Position numbers and translations under genes: made by a program. Positions 31,196 through 36,659 of a stretch of 36,659 bases of DNA are shown piece by piece (positions within the stretch are counted from its first letter, which is position 1; the number at the start of each line of letters is the position of its first letter). The DNA comes from a virus, in IMG/VR virus record IMGVR_UViG_3300038701_003630, positions 1 through 36,659 of that record; one strand, given 5' to 3'. The notes under the pieces are model-generated. The model did no database searches, was not told the origin of the DNA, and saw only the letters and a program-made list of their open reading frames with translations.

Positions 31196-33136
31196 CTATG
31201 CCGCCCCATCCCCGAAGTGCGCGCGGCGCACCTCGGCCATCGCCTTGCTGAACGCCTCCTCCGCGTCGAAGTCGTCGTCCTCCACCGGTTGCTGCGGGCC
31301 CTGGAATGCAGGCCGCACCACGTTCGTCTCCGGCTCTTCGCCCTCCGGCGCCGTGGGCATCAGCTCCAGCGCTTCCTCGGGCGTCATGCGCTGCTCGATC
31401 TCGGCGCGCTCCTTCGCGTTCCGTCTCAGTCGCTGGATCTCGCGGCCGTAGCGCTTGCCGCCCTCGACGTCGCCGAAGCCCACGGGCGCGATGCACGTCG
31501 CCGTGCCGATGTAGCGGCCACCCAGCTCGTAGACGTGCACGTCCTCGTGGAGCGCGTCCGCGTCGAAGCGCACGACGACCGTGTGGCCCTGATGCGCGTA
31601 GAGGCAGTCGTCGCTGTAGCGGTTGCGGCCGTTCGGCCCCGTCCCTGCCTTGAGCACGATCGAGCCGTCGCGCTGCACCAGCGCCTGCTCGGCAGCGAGC
31701 AGCCACAGGCGCCGCTGGCTCTCGCTCGCGCGGCGGATCTTCTCGGCGTTGCGCTCGTAGGACTCGGCGAACGCCTCGTCACGGGACAGGCGGCCGCCGC
31801 CGATCTCGGTGCGGGCCTTCTCCAGGGCGTTGATGCGGCGGACGCCGTCGTCCAGCACCTCGATGAACTCCGCCCAGGTCAGGACGCGCTCGCCGTGGTT
31901 GTGCGGCTTCTCCTGCGTGTTCCGGCCGGTGTAGGCGCCGGCCGCCTTCGGGTGCTTGTCGACGTACTCGCCGATGCCGCCCTTCCCGAAGATGCGCTCC
32001 ACCGGCTTCGCCTGGCCGTGGCCCTTCCCGCCGGGGATGCTCGTCCAGTGCACCTGGATGCCGAGCTGCGGCAGGATGCCGAGCGCGTCCCCGTCATGCG
32101 TTCCGAACCGCTGCCGCCCCGGCGCCCGACCCGTCATCGCCTTGTTGGCCGCGGCCCGCGTGTTGTCGATGGTCACGTGGTTCGGAATGCCGTAGCGCTC
32201 CACCACGTGCCCGAGGGCGCGGCGGATCTGGTCGCCGTTCTCGCTCTCGTCGGGCTGGTAGCCGACGATCTTCCGGCTCCGGACGTCCTGCCAGAACCAG
32301 GTCGTGGGCCGCCCGACGTTGCCGCTCGGGAAGCGCACCTGGAGGTTGTGCGTGTAGCCGTCGCCCGAGAGCGCCTCCATTGCGTGCAGCGACTGCACGG
32401 TGCGTTCGAACGGAGGACGCATCTGCTCGAGCAGCGCGCCTTCGCCCTCGCGCTTGAGCTTCTTCACGCGGGGATCGAGGTTCTGCACACGGCGCTGGAA
32501 CGTGCGCTCGCTCGCGACCTCCCAGCCGTGCTCGGCCGCAGCCTCCTTCAGCAGCTGGTAGCAGTGCGGCACGGAGCGCTGCTCCGGCGTGAGATAGAGC
32601 GCGAGGAAGAAGTCCCACGCCTTCGGCGTGATCTCGGCCACCGCGGTGCGCCCGGTCCAGCCGGGTGCCAGCCGAGGGAGCCAGTCGCCCGGGTGCACGC
32701 CCTTCACCGCCGCGCGCCAGCGGTGGATCGTCGCGGCGCTCACGCGGTTCGCCTTGCCGACCTGCTTCACCGCGGCCACCACGCCGGTGCCGTCCGCGAC
32801 GAGCCGCTGAATCGTGTAGAGGATCGCGTAGCGTCGCTCCGCCTCCTCGCGCATGGAGTTCGTCAGCCGCTCGTACCAGGCCCAGAGTTCCTCGCGGTCC
32901 TCGTCCGGCGTCGAGGCCGGGCGCTGCGTCTCGCGCGCTTCGGCCCGCGCCTCCTGGAGGAGTAGCGCGACGCGGGTCTCCTCGGGCAGGGACGCGATCG
33001 AGTACTCCCAGCCTTTGCCCTGGTCGCGATCGCGGCGCTCCCAGCGATCCGAGTGCGCGCGGCGCAGCACCGCACTTGGCGTCTTGGGCATCCCCCGCAG
33101 CCCCGCGAGCTCCGCCGCCGTGAACCACTCCTTCAC
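31196..33136 (-). CDS. Mu-type DDE transposase (MuA-like)
   Basis: The protein has 646 aa. A GTG at 33136 with GGAGG six bases upstream gives the expected N-terminus (VKEWFTAAELAGLRGMPKTP), matching the MuA enhancer-binding domain. Residues about 65-240 are the end-binding helix-turn-helix subdomains. The catalytic core has D259 in LSGDGYTHN, D324 in VTIDNTRAAANK and E380 in GQAKPVERIFG, so the DDE triad is intact. A C-terminal beta-barrel (VVVRFDADALHEDVHVY) and a MuB-contact tail follow. It integrates the phage and replicates it by transposition. Residues 164-238 are duplicated in another gene at 33616-34173. Confidence 0.97.
   Translation of the reverse strand: MKEWFTAAELAGLRGMPKTPSAVLRRAHSDRWERRDRDQGKGWEYSIASLPEETRVALLLQEARAEARETQRPASTPDEDREELWAWYERLTNSMREEAERRYAILYTIQRLVADGTGVVAAVKQVGKANRVSAATIHRWRAAVKGVHPGDWLPRLAPGWTGRTAVAEITPKAWDFFLALYLTPEQRSVPHCYQLLKEAAAEHGWEVASERTFQRRVQNLDPRVKKLKREGEGALLEQMRPPFERTVQSLHAMEALSGDGYTHNLQVRFPSGNVGRPTTWFWQDVRSRKIVGYQPDESENGDQIRRALGHVVERYGIPNHVTIDNTRAAANKAMTGRAPGRQRFGTHDGDALGILPQLGIQVHWTSIPGGKGHGQAKPVERIFGKGGIGEYVDKHPKAAGAYTGRNTQEKPHNHGERVLTWAEFIEVLDDGVRRINALEKARTEIGGGRLSRDEAFAESYERNAEKIRRASESQRRLWLLAAEQALVQRDGSIVLKAGTGPNGRNRYSDDCLYAHQGHTVVVRFDADALHEDVHVYELGGRYIGTATCIAPVGFGDVEGGKRYGREIQRLRRNAKERAEIEQRMTPEEALELMPTAPEGEEPETNVVRPAFQGPQQPVEDDDFDAEEAFSKAMAEVRRAHFGDGAA
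32423..32647 (-). repeat. Transposase end-binding segment (donor copy of duplication)
   Basis: This segment encodes transposase residues 164-238 (TAVAEITPKAWDFFLALY ... ALLEQ). It is closely matched by 33883-34113, about 1.46 kb away, in the same orientation. Confidence 0.9.
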
Positions 33137-33220
33137 AGGCGGCCTCCGAGATGGGCGGGGGCCCCGCACTCCGCTACCGTCGGGGTTGCGACACCGACCC
33201 ACGGACGGAGGGGAGCCCCC

Positions 33221-33469
33221 ATGACGCGAGATACCCAGCTCGAGCTGTTCCGAATTGCACGCGATATCGCCGTCGCCCAGCACAAGCACCTCATGGAAAG
33301 GTCGGCGGAGCGGCGCGTGTTCGACCGCGTTGCCGAGAGGAAGGCGCTCGAGGCTGGAGGCGAGCCCGCACCGACGGTCCAGGAGTGCTTTGTCGAGGCG
33401 TATCGCTTCATGACGTCAGAGCTCGCCGCCGCTGCCGATCCGGATGAAGCTTCCGAGCCGGGCGAGTAG
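33221..33469 (+). CDS. Small rightward protein divergent from transposase, function unknown
   Basis: The protein has 82 aa from an ATG with GGAGGGGA upstream. It is mostly helical (MTRDTQLELFRIARDIAVAQ) with an acidic C-terminus. Codon use with high GC at third positions supports coding. It is opposite to the early operon and its 3' end overlaps the 67-aa leftward gene by 54 bp. Not recognised; a possible accessory gene expressed from the prophage. Confidence 0.62.
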   Translation: MTRDTQLELFRIARDIAVAQHKHLMERSAERRVFDRVAERKALEAGGEPAPTVQECFVEAYRFMTSELAAAADPDEASEPGE

Positions 33470-33619
33470 CTGGAGCGGACCGCCTAGATCGACAGCCGCT
33501 TGAAGCAGCGCGCTGTAGGCGTGGTAGTCGTTCACCGCCCGCTGACGTATGAGCGCCACGATCTCTGCAGACAGCTCGCTGTCCGTGAGGTCACCGCGTT
33601 GCTGCGCGCCGTCGCTCAT
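33416..33619 (-). CDS. Small early protein, function unknown
   Basis: The protein has 67 aa from an ATG overlapping the upstream stop (ATGA). It is helical (TDSELSAEIVALIRQRAVND) with a non-polar Leu/Gly C-terminal half. It would be the original neighbour of the HTH gene at 34170 if the gene between them was acquired between the direct repeats. It overlaps the rightward 82-aa gene tail to tail. Not recognised. Confidence 0.6.
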   Translation of the reverse strand: MSDGAQQRGDLTDSELSAEIVALIRQRAVNDYHAYSALLQAAVDLGGPLQLLARLGSFIRIGSGGEL

Positions 33620-33639
33620 GCCTCTCCTCCCTCGAACAG
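33614..33639. repeat. 26-bp direct repeat, copy 1
   Basis: Identical to 34168-34193. It spans the end of the transposase-fragment gene (its last codons, stop) and the ribosome site and ATG of the next gene. Confidence 0.92.
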
Positions 33640-34173
33640 GTCGGCGAGATAGGCTTTGTGCTCTCGCACAACGGCATCGCTCAGATCTGCAGCCACGTAC
33701 GCAGCTCGCTCCGCGGCCGCGCGGACGCGGTAGGCGTGAATCTCTCGCGGACGCCCGCCCGTCATCTCCACCCACTCGTTCAGCTCGCGCTGCGCCTTGC
33801 GCGCCGCGGCGATCTGCGCCTCGAGTTCCAGCCAGAGCGGGTTGAGGCCCTCCGGCTCAGTCGCCGCGGGGGGCAGTGTCGTCTGCTCGAGCAGCGCGCC
33901 TTTGCCTTCGCCCTCGCGCTTGAGCTTCTTCACGCGGAGGTTGAGGTTCTGCACACGGCGCTCGAACGTGCGCTGGCTCGCAACCTCCCAGCCGTGCTCG
34001 GCGGCGACATCCTTCAGCAGCCGGTAGCAGTGCGGCACGGAGCCCTGCCCCGGCGTGAGATAGAGCGCGAGGAAGAAGTCCCACGCTTCCGGCGTGATCT
34101 CGGCCACCGCGGTGTGCCCCTCTGCCTCGTCCGCGCGTCGAAGCGCACGCACGACCCGTCTGAATCCGCTCAT
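33616..34173 (-). CDS. Stand-alone transposase end-binding-domain paralogue with novel C-terminus
   Basis: The protein has 185 aa from an ATG overlapping the upstream stop (ATGA). Residues 21-97 (TAVAEITPEAWDFFLALY ... ALLEQ) are over 80% identical to residues 164-238 of the transposase here, with a two-residue insertion. This corresponds to the I-gamma part of MuA, which binds the phage end sites. The catalytic core is absent; instead a different helical C-terminus (residues 105-185) ends with LFEGGEA, the same end as the upstream HTH protein. The gene is bounded by identical 26-bp repeats. Frame, start and coupling are intact, so it is probably expressed, perhaps as a competitor or modulator of transposase binding. 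Confidence 0.8.
   Translation of the reverse strand: MSGFRRVVRALRRADEAEGHTAVAEITPEAWDFFLALYLTPGQGSVPHCYRLLKDVAAEHGWEVASQRTFERRVQNLNLRVKKLKREGEGKGALLEQTTLPPAATEPEGLNPLWLELEAQIAAARKAQRELNEWVEMTGGRPREIHAYRVRAAAERAAYVAADLSDAVVREHKAYLADLFEGGEA
33883..34113 (-). repeat. Transposase end-binding segment (duplicated copy)
   Basis: Paralogous to 32423-32647 with a six-base insertion (Lys-Gly) near its end and about ten substitutions. Divergence shows that the duplication is not recent, while the open frame shows selection or youth moderate enough to keep it intact. Confidence 0.9.
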
Positions 34174-34193
34174 GCCTCTCCTCCCTCGAACAG
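34168..34193. repeat. 26-bp direct repeat, copy 2
   Basis: Identical to 33614-33639; it covers the last codons and stop of the HTH gene and the ribosome site/ATG of the transposase-fragment gene. The two copies are 554 bp apart. Confidence 0.92.
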
Positions 34194-34652
34194 CCCCAGC
34201 TCCGGCGTCTCCGCCAGCGGCACGTTCGCTCTGTGTGATGCGAGGCCCTTCATGGCCTCAGTGATGGTGTGCAGCACGTCCTCCGGGGCCGCGCTGCCGC
34301 GGTAGAAATCGGTGAGCGCGGCGACCGCGCGCGAGCAGGTGTTCTGCAGGTCGAGCAGCTCGGACTCGTCGACGCGCCGCCCCGTGGGGATGTCGACGAG
34401 GAGCTTGTTCGCGCTCGCGGCCAGGTACTCGGTGATGTACGTGCAGCCGCAGGCGAACTCGAAGGGCCGGATGCGGCGCGAGGGGATCGAGCCGTCGCCG
34501 GCCCACTTGTAGATCGTCCAGTGCGACGTGCCGATCAGGTCGCCGACCCGCTCCACGCCCCGGTTGTGGTGGTGCTCGGCGTACCGGAGGCAGAGGTGAA
34601 TCGCCTCCTGCATCGACCGCGCCTGGGCCGGCTTCCAGCGGCGCTTCGTCAT
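34170..34652 (-). CDS. Early HTH regulatory protein (CII/CP76-like pattern)
   Basis: The protein has 160 aa. An ATG at 34652 with AAGGAAGG six bases upstream is chosen; a longer version from 34685 has no site. Residues 10-60 carry MQEAIHLCLRYAEHHHNRG and the helix-turn-helix VERVGDLIGTSHWTIYKWAGDG. The later part, ASANKLLVDIPTGRRVDESEL, and a helical C-terminus resemble phage CII-like (CP76) regulators. It would act on early transcription or lysogeny choice. Family assignment is tentative. Confidence 0.72.
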   Translation of the reverse strand: MTKRRWKPAQARSMQEAIHLCLRYAEHHHNRGVERVGDLIGTSHWTIYKWAGDGSIPSRRIRPFEFACGCTYITEYLAASANKLLVDIPTGRRVDESELLDLQNTCSRAVAALTDFYRGSAAPEDVLHTITEAMKGLASHRANVPLAETPELGLFEGGEA

Positions 34653-34761
34653 TGGGCACCCTTCCTTCATGCGCTCTCCAATCACAGTCCGCTCCTGCAG
34701 CTATCGGCGCGCCGCGCAGCGACCTACGCTGCGGAGCACACCCACTGCCGGAGCACCACAG

Positions 34762-35229
34762 ATGCCGCCGAAGTTCGTCGTGTTCGACTCGATCGCGGAC
34801 CGCATCGAGCACCTGCCCGGGCTGGCCCTCGATACGCTCAGCCTCATCCCCGTGAACGACGTGCGCACCGAACTCCGCTGGCTGCGCAGGTGGCTCGACC
34901 TGCCCACCAGGCCGCCGGTGGTTCCCGACGTCGATGACGAGGCATGGGGCGAATTCATCGATGGCCTGCTTCCCTGCCTGCCTCCGGGCGGAATCGGTAC
35001 CGCCTCAGCGTCCGGCCCCGAACTATCGGGAGTGAGTCGAGATGCGCTGGCGACGCAGGTGCATCGGGCGCTTTCCGCCCTGAAGCACGCAGAGCACGTG
35101 CTCGACGCAGAGGGCTCAGCCACCGGGTTGCTGCTGCCGAGCACCTTTCCCAGGCGGATCGAGCACGTGCTCGGAGCGGCGGAACTGCCTCTCGCGTGGG
35201 TGCGACGGATCGACGTGACTCGGTTCTGA
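34762..35229 (+). CDS. Rightward cargo gene inside early region, function unknown
   Basis: The protein has 155 aa. An ATG at 34762 is preferred because residues upstream of it look non-coding; the ribosome site is weak (CGGAG 10 bases away). Strong GC3 bias over the whole frame supports coding. It has helices (FDSIADRIEHLPGLALDTLS, RDALATQVHRALSALKHAEH), a Pro/Gly-rich centre, and no TM or metal motif. It lies on the opposite strand between the Ner-like gene and the HTH gene. Not recognised. Confidence 0.72.
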   Translation: MPPKFVVFDSIADRIEHLPGLALDTLSLIPVNDVRTELRWLRRWLDLPTRPPVVPDVDDEAWGEFIDGLLPCLPPGGIGTASASGPELSGVSRDALATQVHRALSALKHAEHVLDAEGSATGLLLPSTFPRRIEHVLGAAELPLAWVRRIDVTRF

Positions 35230-35275
35230 CGGAATCGTCCATGCGGGGTCTCGGCGTGTTGGTTGGAGAAGCTGC

Positions 35276-35575
35276 TCATGCGACCTTCCGTCCCTGCTCA
35301 CCGCCCTCGGCGGGCGCCGCGCCGGCGCTGGTATCCTCGGCGGGGTAGCGGCTCGGCCAGATCTCTTCCGGGCGCACGCCGATCGCCTCGGCGATCAGGC
35401 GCTGCGCCTTCGGCCAGCGGCGTCCGAGCGCGTTCTGGAGCGTCGCGCTGTTCGCGTAGCCGTGGTGGAGCGAGAGCCGACGCAGCGACCAGCCCGCCTT
35501 GCGGAGGGCGGCCACGATGTCGGCCGGATGCCAGTCCTGAGGGGCTGGTTTTTTTGGGGGGCTGGATGTCGTCAT
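35276..35575 (-). CDS. ner: Ner-like transcriptional regulator
   Basis: The protein has 99 aa. Residues 14-75 match Ner/Nlp: DWHPADIVAALRKAGWSLRRL, then HGYANSATLQNALGRRWPKA and LIAEAIGVRPEEIWPSRY. Ner shuts off early and repressor transcription during lytic growth. The ATG has no ribosome site and sits at the predicted transcription start of the early promoter, so the message may be leaderless. An Ala/Glu/Gly tail is longer than in Mu Ner (75 aa). Confidence 0.92.
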   Translation of the reverse strand: MTTSSPPKKPAPQDWHPADIVAALRKAGWSLRRLSLHHGYANSATLQNALGRRWPKAQRLIAEAIGVRPEEIWPSRYPAEDTSAGAAPAEGGEQGRKVA

Positions 35576-35582
35576 GGAGGGA

Positions 35583-35612
35583 AGAATGCGCCACGAATGT
35601 GGCGCATGTCAA
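35583..35612 (-). promoter_or_regulatory. Early promoter (leftward)
   Basis: On the minus strand a perfect TTGACA (35607-35612) is followed after 18 bases by CATTCT (35583-35588). The spacer is almost wholly the perfect palindrome of operator 1, so repressor binding would block RNA polymerase directly. The predicted start is at about 35576. Confidence 0.65.
35586..35607. promoter_or_regulatory. Operator 1: perfect 9-bp inverted repeat
   Basis: ATGCGCCAC-GAAT-GTGGCGCAT. It lies between the -35 and -10 of the early promoter. Its core GCCACGAA recurs at three nearby places. Confidence 0.8.
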
Positions 35613-35625
35613 CACGTTCGTGGCG
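35612..35625. promoter_or_regulatory. Operator 2 (reverse orientation of core)
   Basis: Reverse complement reads CGCCACGAACGTGT, sharing the core with operator 1, immediately upstream of the early -35. Confidence 0.6.
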
Positions 35626-35642
35626 TCACTTTCGGCGAGATA

Positions 35643-35658
35643 GGCACGAACGTGCGCT
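35643..35658. promoter_or_regulatory. Operator 3 near repressor start
   Basis: GGCACGAACGTGCGCT contains the palindrome GCACGAACGTGC. It lies 20 bases before the repressor ATG, where it could autoregulate the repressor promoter. Confidence 0.6.
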
Positions 35659-35677
35659 AGCGCTTCAAGGTGCTGAT

Positions 35678-36184
35678 ATGGAAAGAAAAATCGAGAAAGT
35701 GACGGCGGAGGGCGTCGAGAATGCTGGCGTCAGATTCGACGAGCCAGAATCTGACGACCTCGCGAAGCGCATATCCGTAGCGGTAGAGCGAGGAGGAGGC
35801 GCCACGAACGTAGCGCGCTCCATCGGCTGCTCCACCAGCGTTCTCAGGAAGTGGCGTTCAGGTCAGTCAGAGCCGGTTGCTTCAGCTCTCCTGAGTCTGG
35901 CCGCGATCGGGAACGTCGACCCGGCCTGGCTACTCTCCGGGGATGGCACTCCCGATGCTGGTACAGAGCCAGCCGAGGCTGCAGGCCCCAGGCTCGACCT
36001 GGACCTCCTCGAGCACATCGTGCGGCTGCTCCGCACGCTCCTCGAGGAACGCGACCTGGTGATGCCCCCCGCCGCTGAAGCCCGCGCCGTACGGCTCCTG
36101 TACCAGATCTACGCGGATCGCGAAGATGCGCCACGGGCCGAGACCGTGGCCGAGGTGATCAACCTCGCCGCCTACCGCGCATGA
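35678..36184 (+). CDS. CI-like phage repressor
   Basis: The protein has 168 aa. An ATG at 35678 with CAAGG upstream is chosen; the longer frame from 35462 would run across the operators and the ner gene. Residues 27-70 form an XRE-type helix-turn-helix (LAKRISVAVERGGGATNVAR, CSTSVLRKWRSGQSEPV) followed by IGNVDPAWLLSGDG, as in small CI-like repressors. The C-terminal half is helical, without a Ser-Lys autoprotease motif, so inactivation by RecA is not expected. It is divergent from ner and is the prophage-maintenance repressor by position. Confidence 0.85.
   Translation: MERKIEKVTAEGVENAGVRFDEPESDDLAKRISVAVERGGGATNVARSIGCSTSVLRKWRSGQSEPVASALLSLAAIGNVDPAWLLSGDGTPDAGTEPAEAAGPRLDLDLLEHIVRLLRTLLEERDLVMPPAAEARAVRLLYQIYADREDAPRAETVAEVINLAAYRA
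35729..35755. repeat. 9-bp perfect inverted repeat inside repressor gene
   Basis: Arms GTCAGATTC (35729-35737) and GAATCTGAC (35747-35755) with a 9-base loop, within codons 18-26 of the repressor. May be an RNA hairpin or a further protein site. Confidence 0.55.
35799..35816. promoter_or_regulatory. Operator 4 inside repressor coding sequence
   Basis: GCGCCACGAACGTAGCGC shares 16 of 18 bases with the core of operator 1 and lies in the repressor's own coding sequence. Confidence 0.55.
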
Positions 36185-36194
36185 AGGAGGAACC

Positions 36195-36386
36195 ATGTCC
36201 GAGGATCTGGACGCCGCCCTGAAGACCCTCCTCGAGGCCGCCGCCTCGAGATCTCACCGCCAGGGCCTCGCCGCCCCCGTCGTCGCGGTCATCGGCGACA
36301 ACAACGTCATCACCATCCACCACGGCGCGCCGGTCGACTTCCATCGAGGAGAAGGGTCTGATGAGCCCCGGCCAACGCGCCTTTGA
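36195..36386 (+). CDS. Small protein downstream of repressor, function unknown
   Basis: The protein has 63 aa. AAGGAGG at 36184-36190 lies just before the ATG and touches the repressor stop, so it is co-transcribed. An N-terminal helix (MSEDLDAALKTLLEAA) is followed by strands (VVAVIGDNNVITIHHG). Not recognised; possibly a repressor modulator or a superinfection-related product expressed in lysogens. Confidence 0.68.
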   Translation: MSEDLDAALKTLLEAAASRSHRQGLAAPVVAVIGDNNVITIHHGAPVDFHRGEGSDEPRPTRL

Positions 36387-36659
36387 AGGTTTCTTGAAGG
36401 CCGATCGGCCTCAGCGGGAAACTCTCTTCTCATCTGGCGGCGCGGCTCGATCTGCGCCGCTGGTTCTCAATCCGGGTGTCATGGGCGAATTCGGTCGATC
36501 GGGCTGGAGCCCGCGCCATCCGTGGGCTGTCCCTCATTGGCCGCCGTCTTCTCCGATCTTCCCGGAATTCTCAGAGCATGTGTCCGCACACACTCGCCTC
36601 GCATCTGCCCGGCCATGCGCTGGCGACGGTGCGCGAGCCGATCGGCGTCGTCGCCTGCG
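36361..36659 (+). CDS. Possible partial ORF running off window end
   Basis: From an ATG with GGAGAAGG close upstream, overlapping the 63-aa gene by 26 bp, the frame stays open to the edge for 99 codons (MSPGQRAFEGFLKADRPQRE...). The first 20 residues look protein-like; later Pro/Ser/Arg-rich sequence is less convincing. The phage left end should lie in or beyond this stretch, so an ORF that reads across it into flanking DNA is an alternative. A 7-bp hairpin lies at 36437-36460. Confidence 0.35.
   Translation, partial: MSPGQRAFEGFLKADRPQRETLFSSGGAARSAPLVLNPGVMGEFGRSGWSPRHPWAVPHWPPSSPIFPEFSEHVSAHTRLASARPCAGDGARADRRRRL

Noticed and set aside
33616-34173. Transposase-like segment considered as a pseudogene fragment
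   Set aside because: Start, ATGA coupling, frame and novel C-terminus are intact, so an expressed gene is more likely than a remnant, though not proven.
34701-35279. Leftward 192-codon frame opposite the rightward gene at 34762
   Set aside because: Ser/Arg/Thr-rich composition and poor codon pattern; the plus frame has strong GC3 bias and helical segments.
35462-35677. Long N-terminal extension of the repressor frame
   Set aside because: It would cross the early promoter, all upstream operators and part of ner; the ATG at 35678 has a ribosome site.

Overview
The window is a nearly complete transposable (Mu-like) phage or prophage with a siphovirus-type tail, read in reverse. The phage left end, with repressor and transposition genes, lies at the right of the window, and the tail genes run off position 1. 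Base composition is very GC-rich and most start/stop junctions overlap as ATGA, GTGA or TGATG. This suggests a high-GC proteobacterial host; the exact taxon cannot be read from the sequence. The mix of MuA/MuB, Gam, GemA, Mor and Mu-type head genes with a tail tube, G/GT chaperones and a long tape measure (no sheath) recalls the D3112/B3 group of transposable siphophages. No tRNA, rRNA, CRISPR array or IS element was seen.

Right to left. 35.3-36.4 kb is the lysogeny switch: a rightward CI-like repressor, a leftward Ner-like regulator and, between them, an array of related palindromic operators around an early promoter. 31.2-34.7 kb holds a small HTH protein, an unusual stand-alone copy of one DNA-binding subdomain of the transposase, the MuA-like DDE transposase, and two small genes on the opposite strand. 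25.9-31.1 kb is the replication/early operon: MuB-like ATPase, Lar-like zinc ribbon, several small winged-helix or zinc proteins, Gam-like, GemA-like and a Mor-like activator.

23.3-25.9 kb is a cargo block of lower GC inserted between mor and the lysis genes. It has a rightward membrane-anchored protein and a leftward, translationally coupled pair (315-aa soluble protein plus 155-aa three-TM protein) whose size, order and topology resemble the RexA/RexB exclusion pair of phage lambda. This is the best candidate for an undescribed system. 21.1-23.0 kb is lysis (holin, lytic transglycosylase, spanin pair, TraR/DksA-like). 15.5-21.1 kb is DNA packaging and portal (terminases, DUF935 portal, gpF-like protein fused to a PBECR2-type nuclease domain). 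14.5-15.5 kb is a second cargo site with a membrane protein; in D3112-like phages this is the position of anti-CRISPR genes. 9.9-14.5 kb is the head (protease with nested scaffold, decoration, major capsid, completion proteins). 1-9.8 kb is the tail (tube, G/GT with a GGGAAAC frameshift site, tape measure, tip, fibre-like proteins).

Two 20-bp near-identical palindromic elements (19/20), one in front of the lysis cassette and one in front of the protease/head cassette, are proposed as the late promoters driven by the Mor-like activator. Statements about family membership come from recognising motifs by eye; no database search was run.
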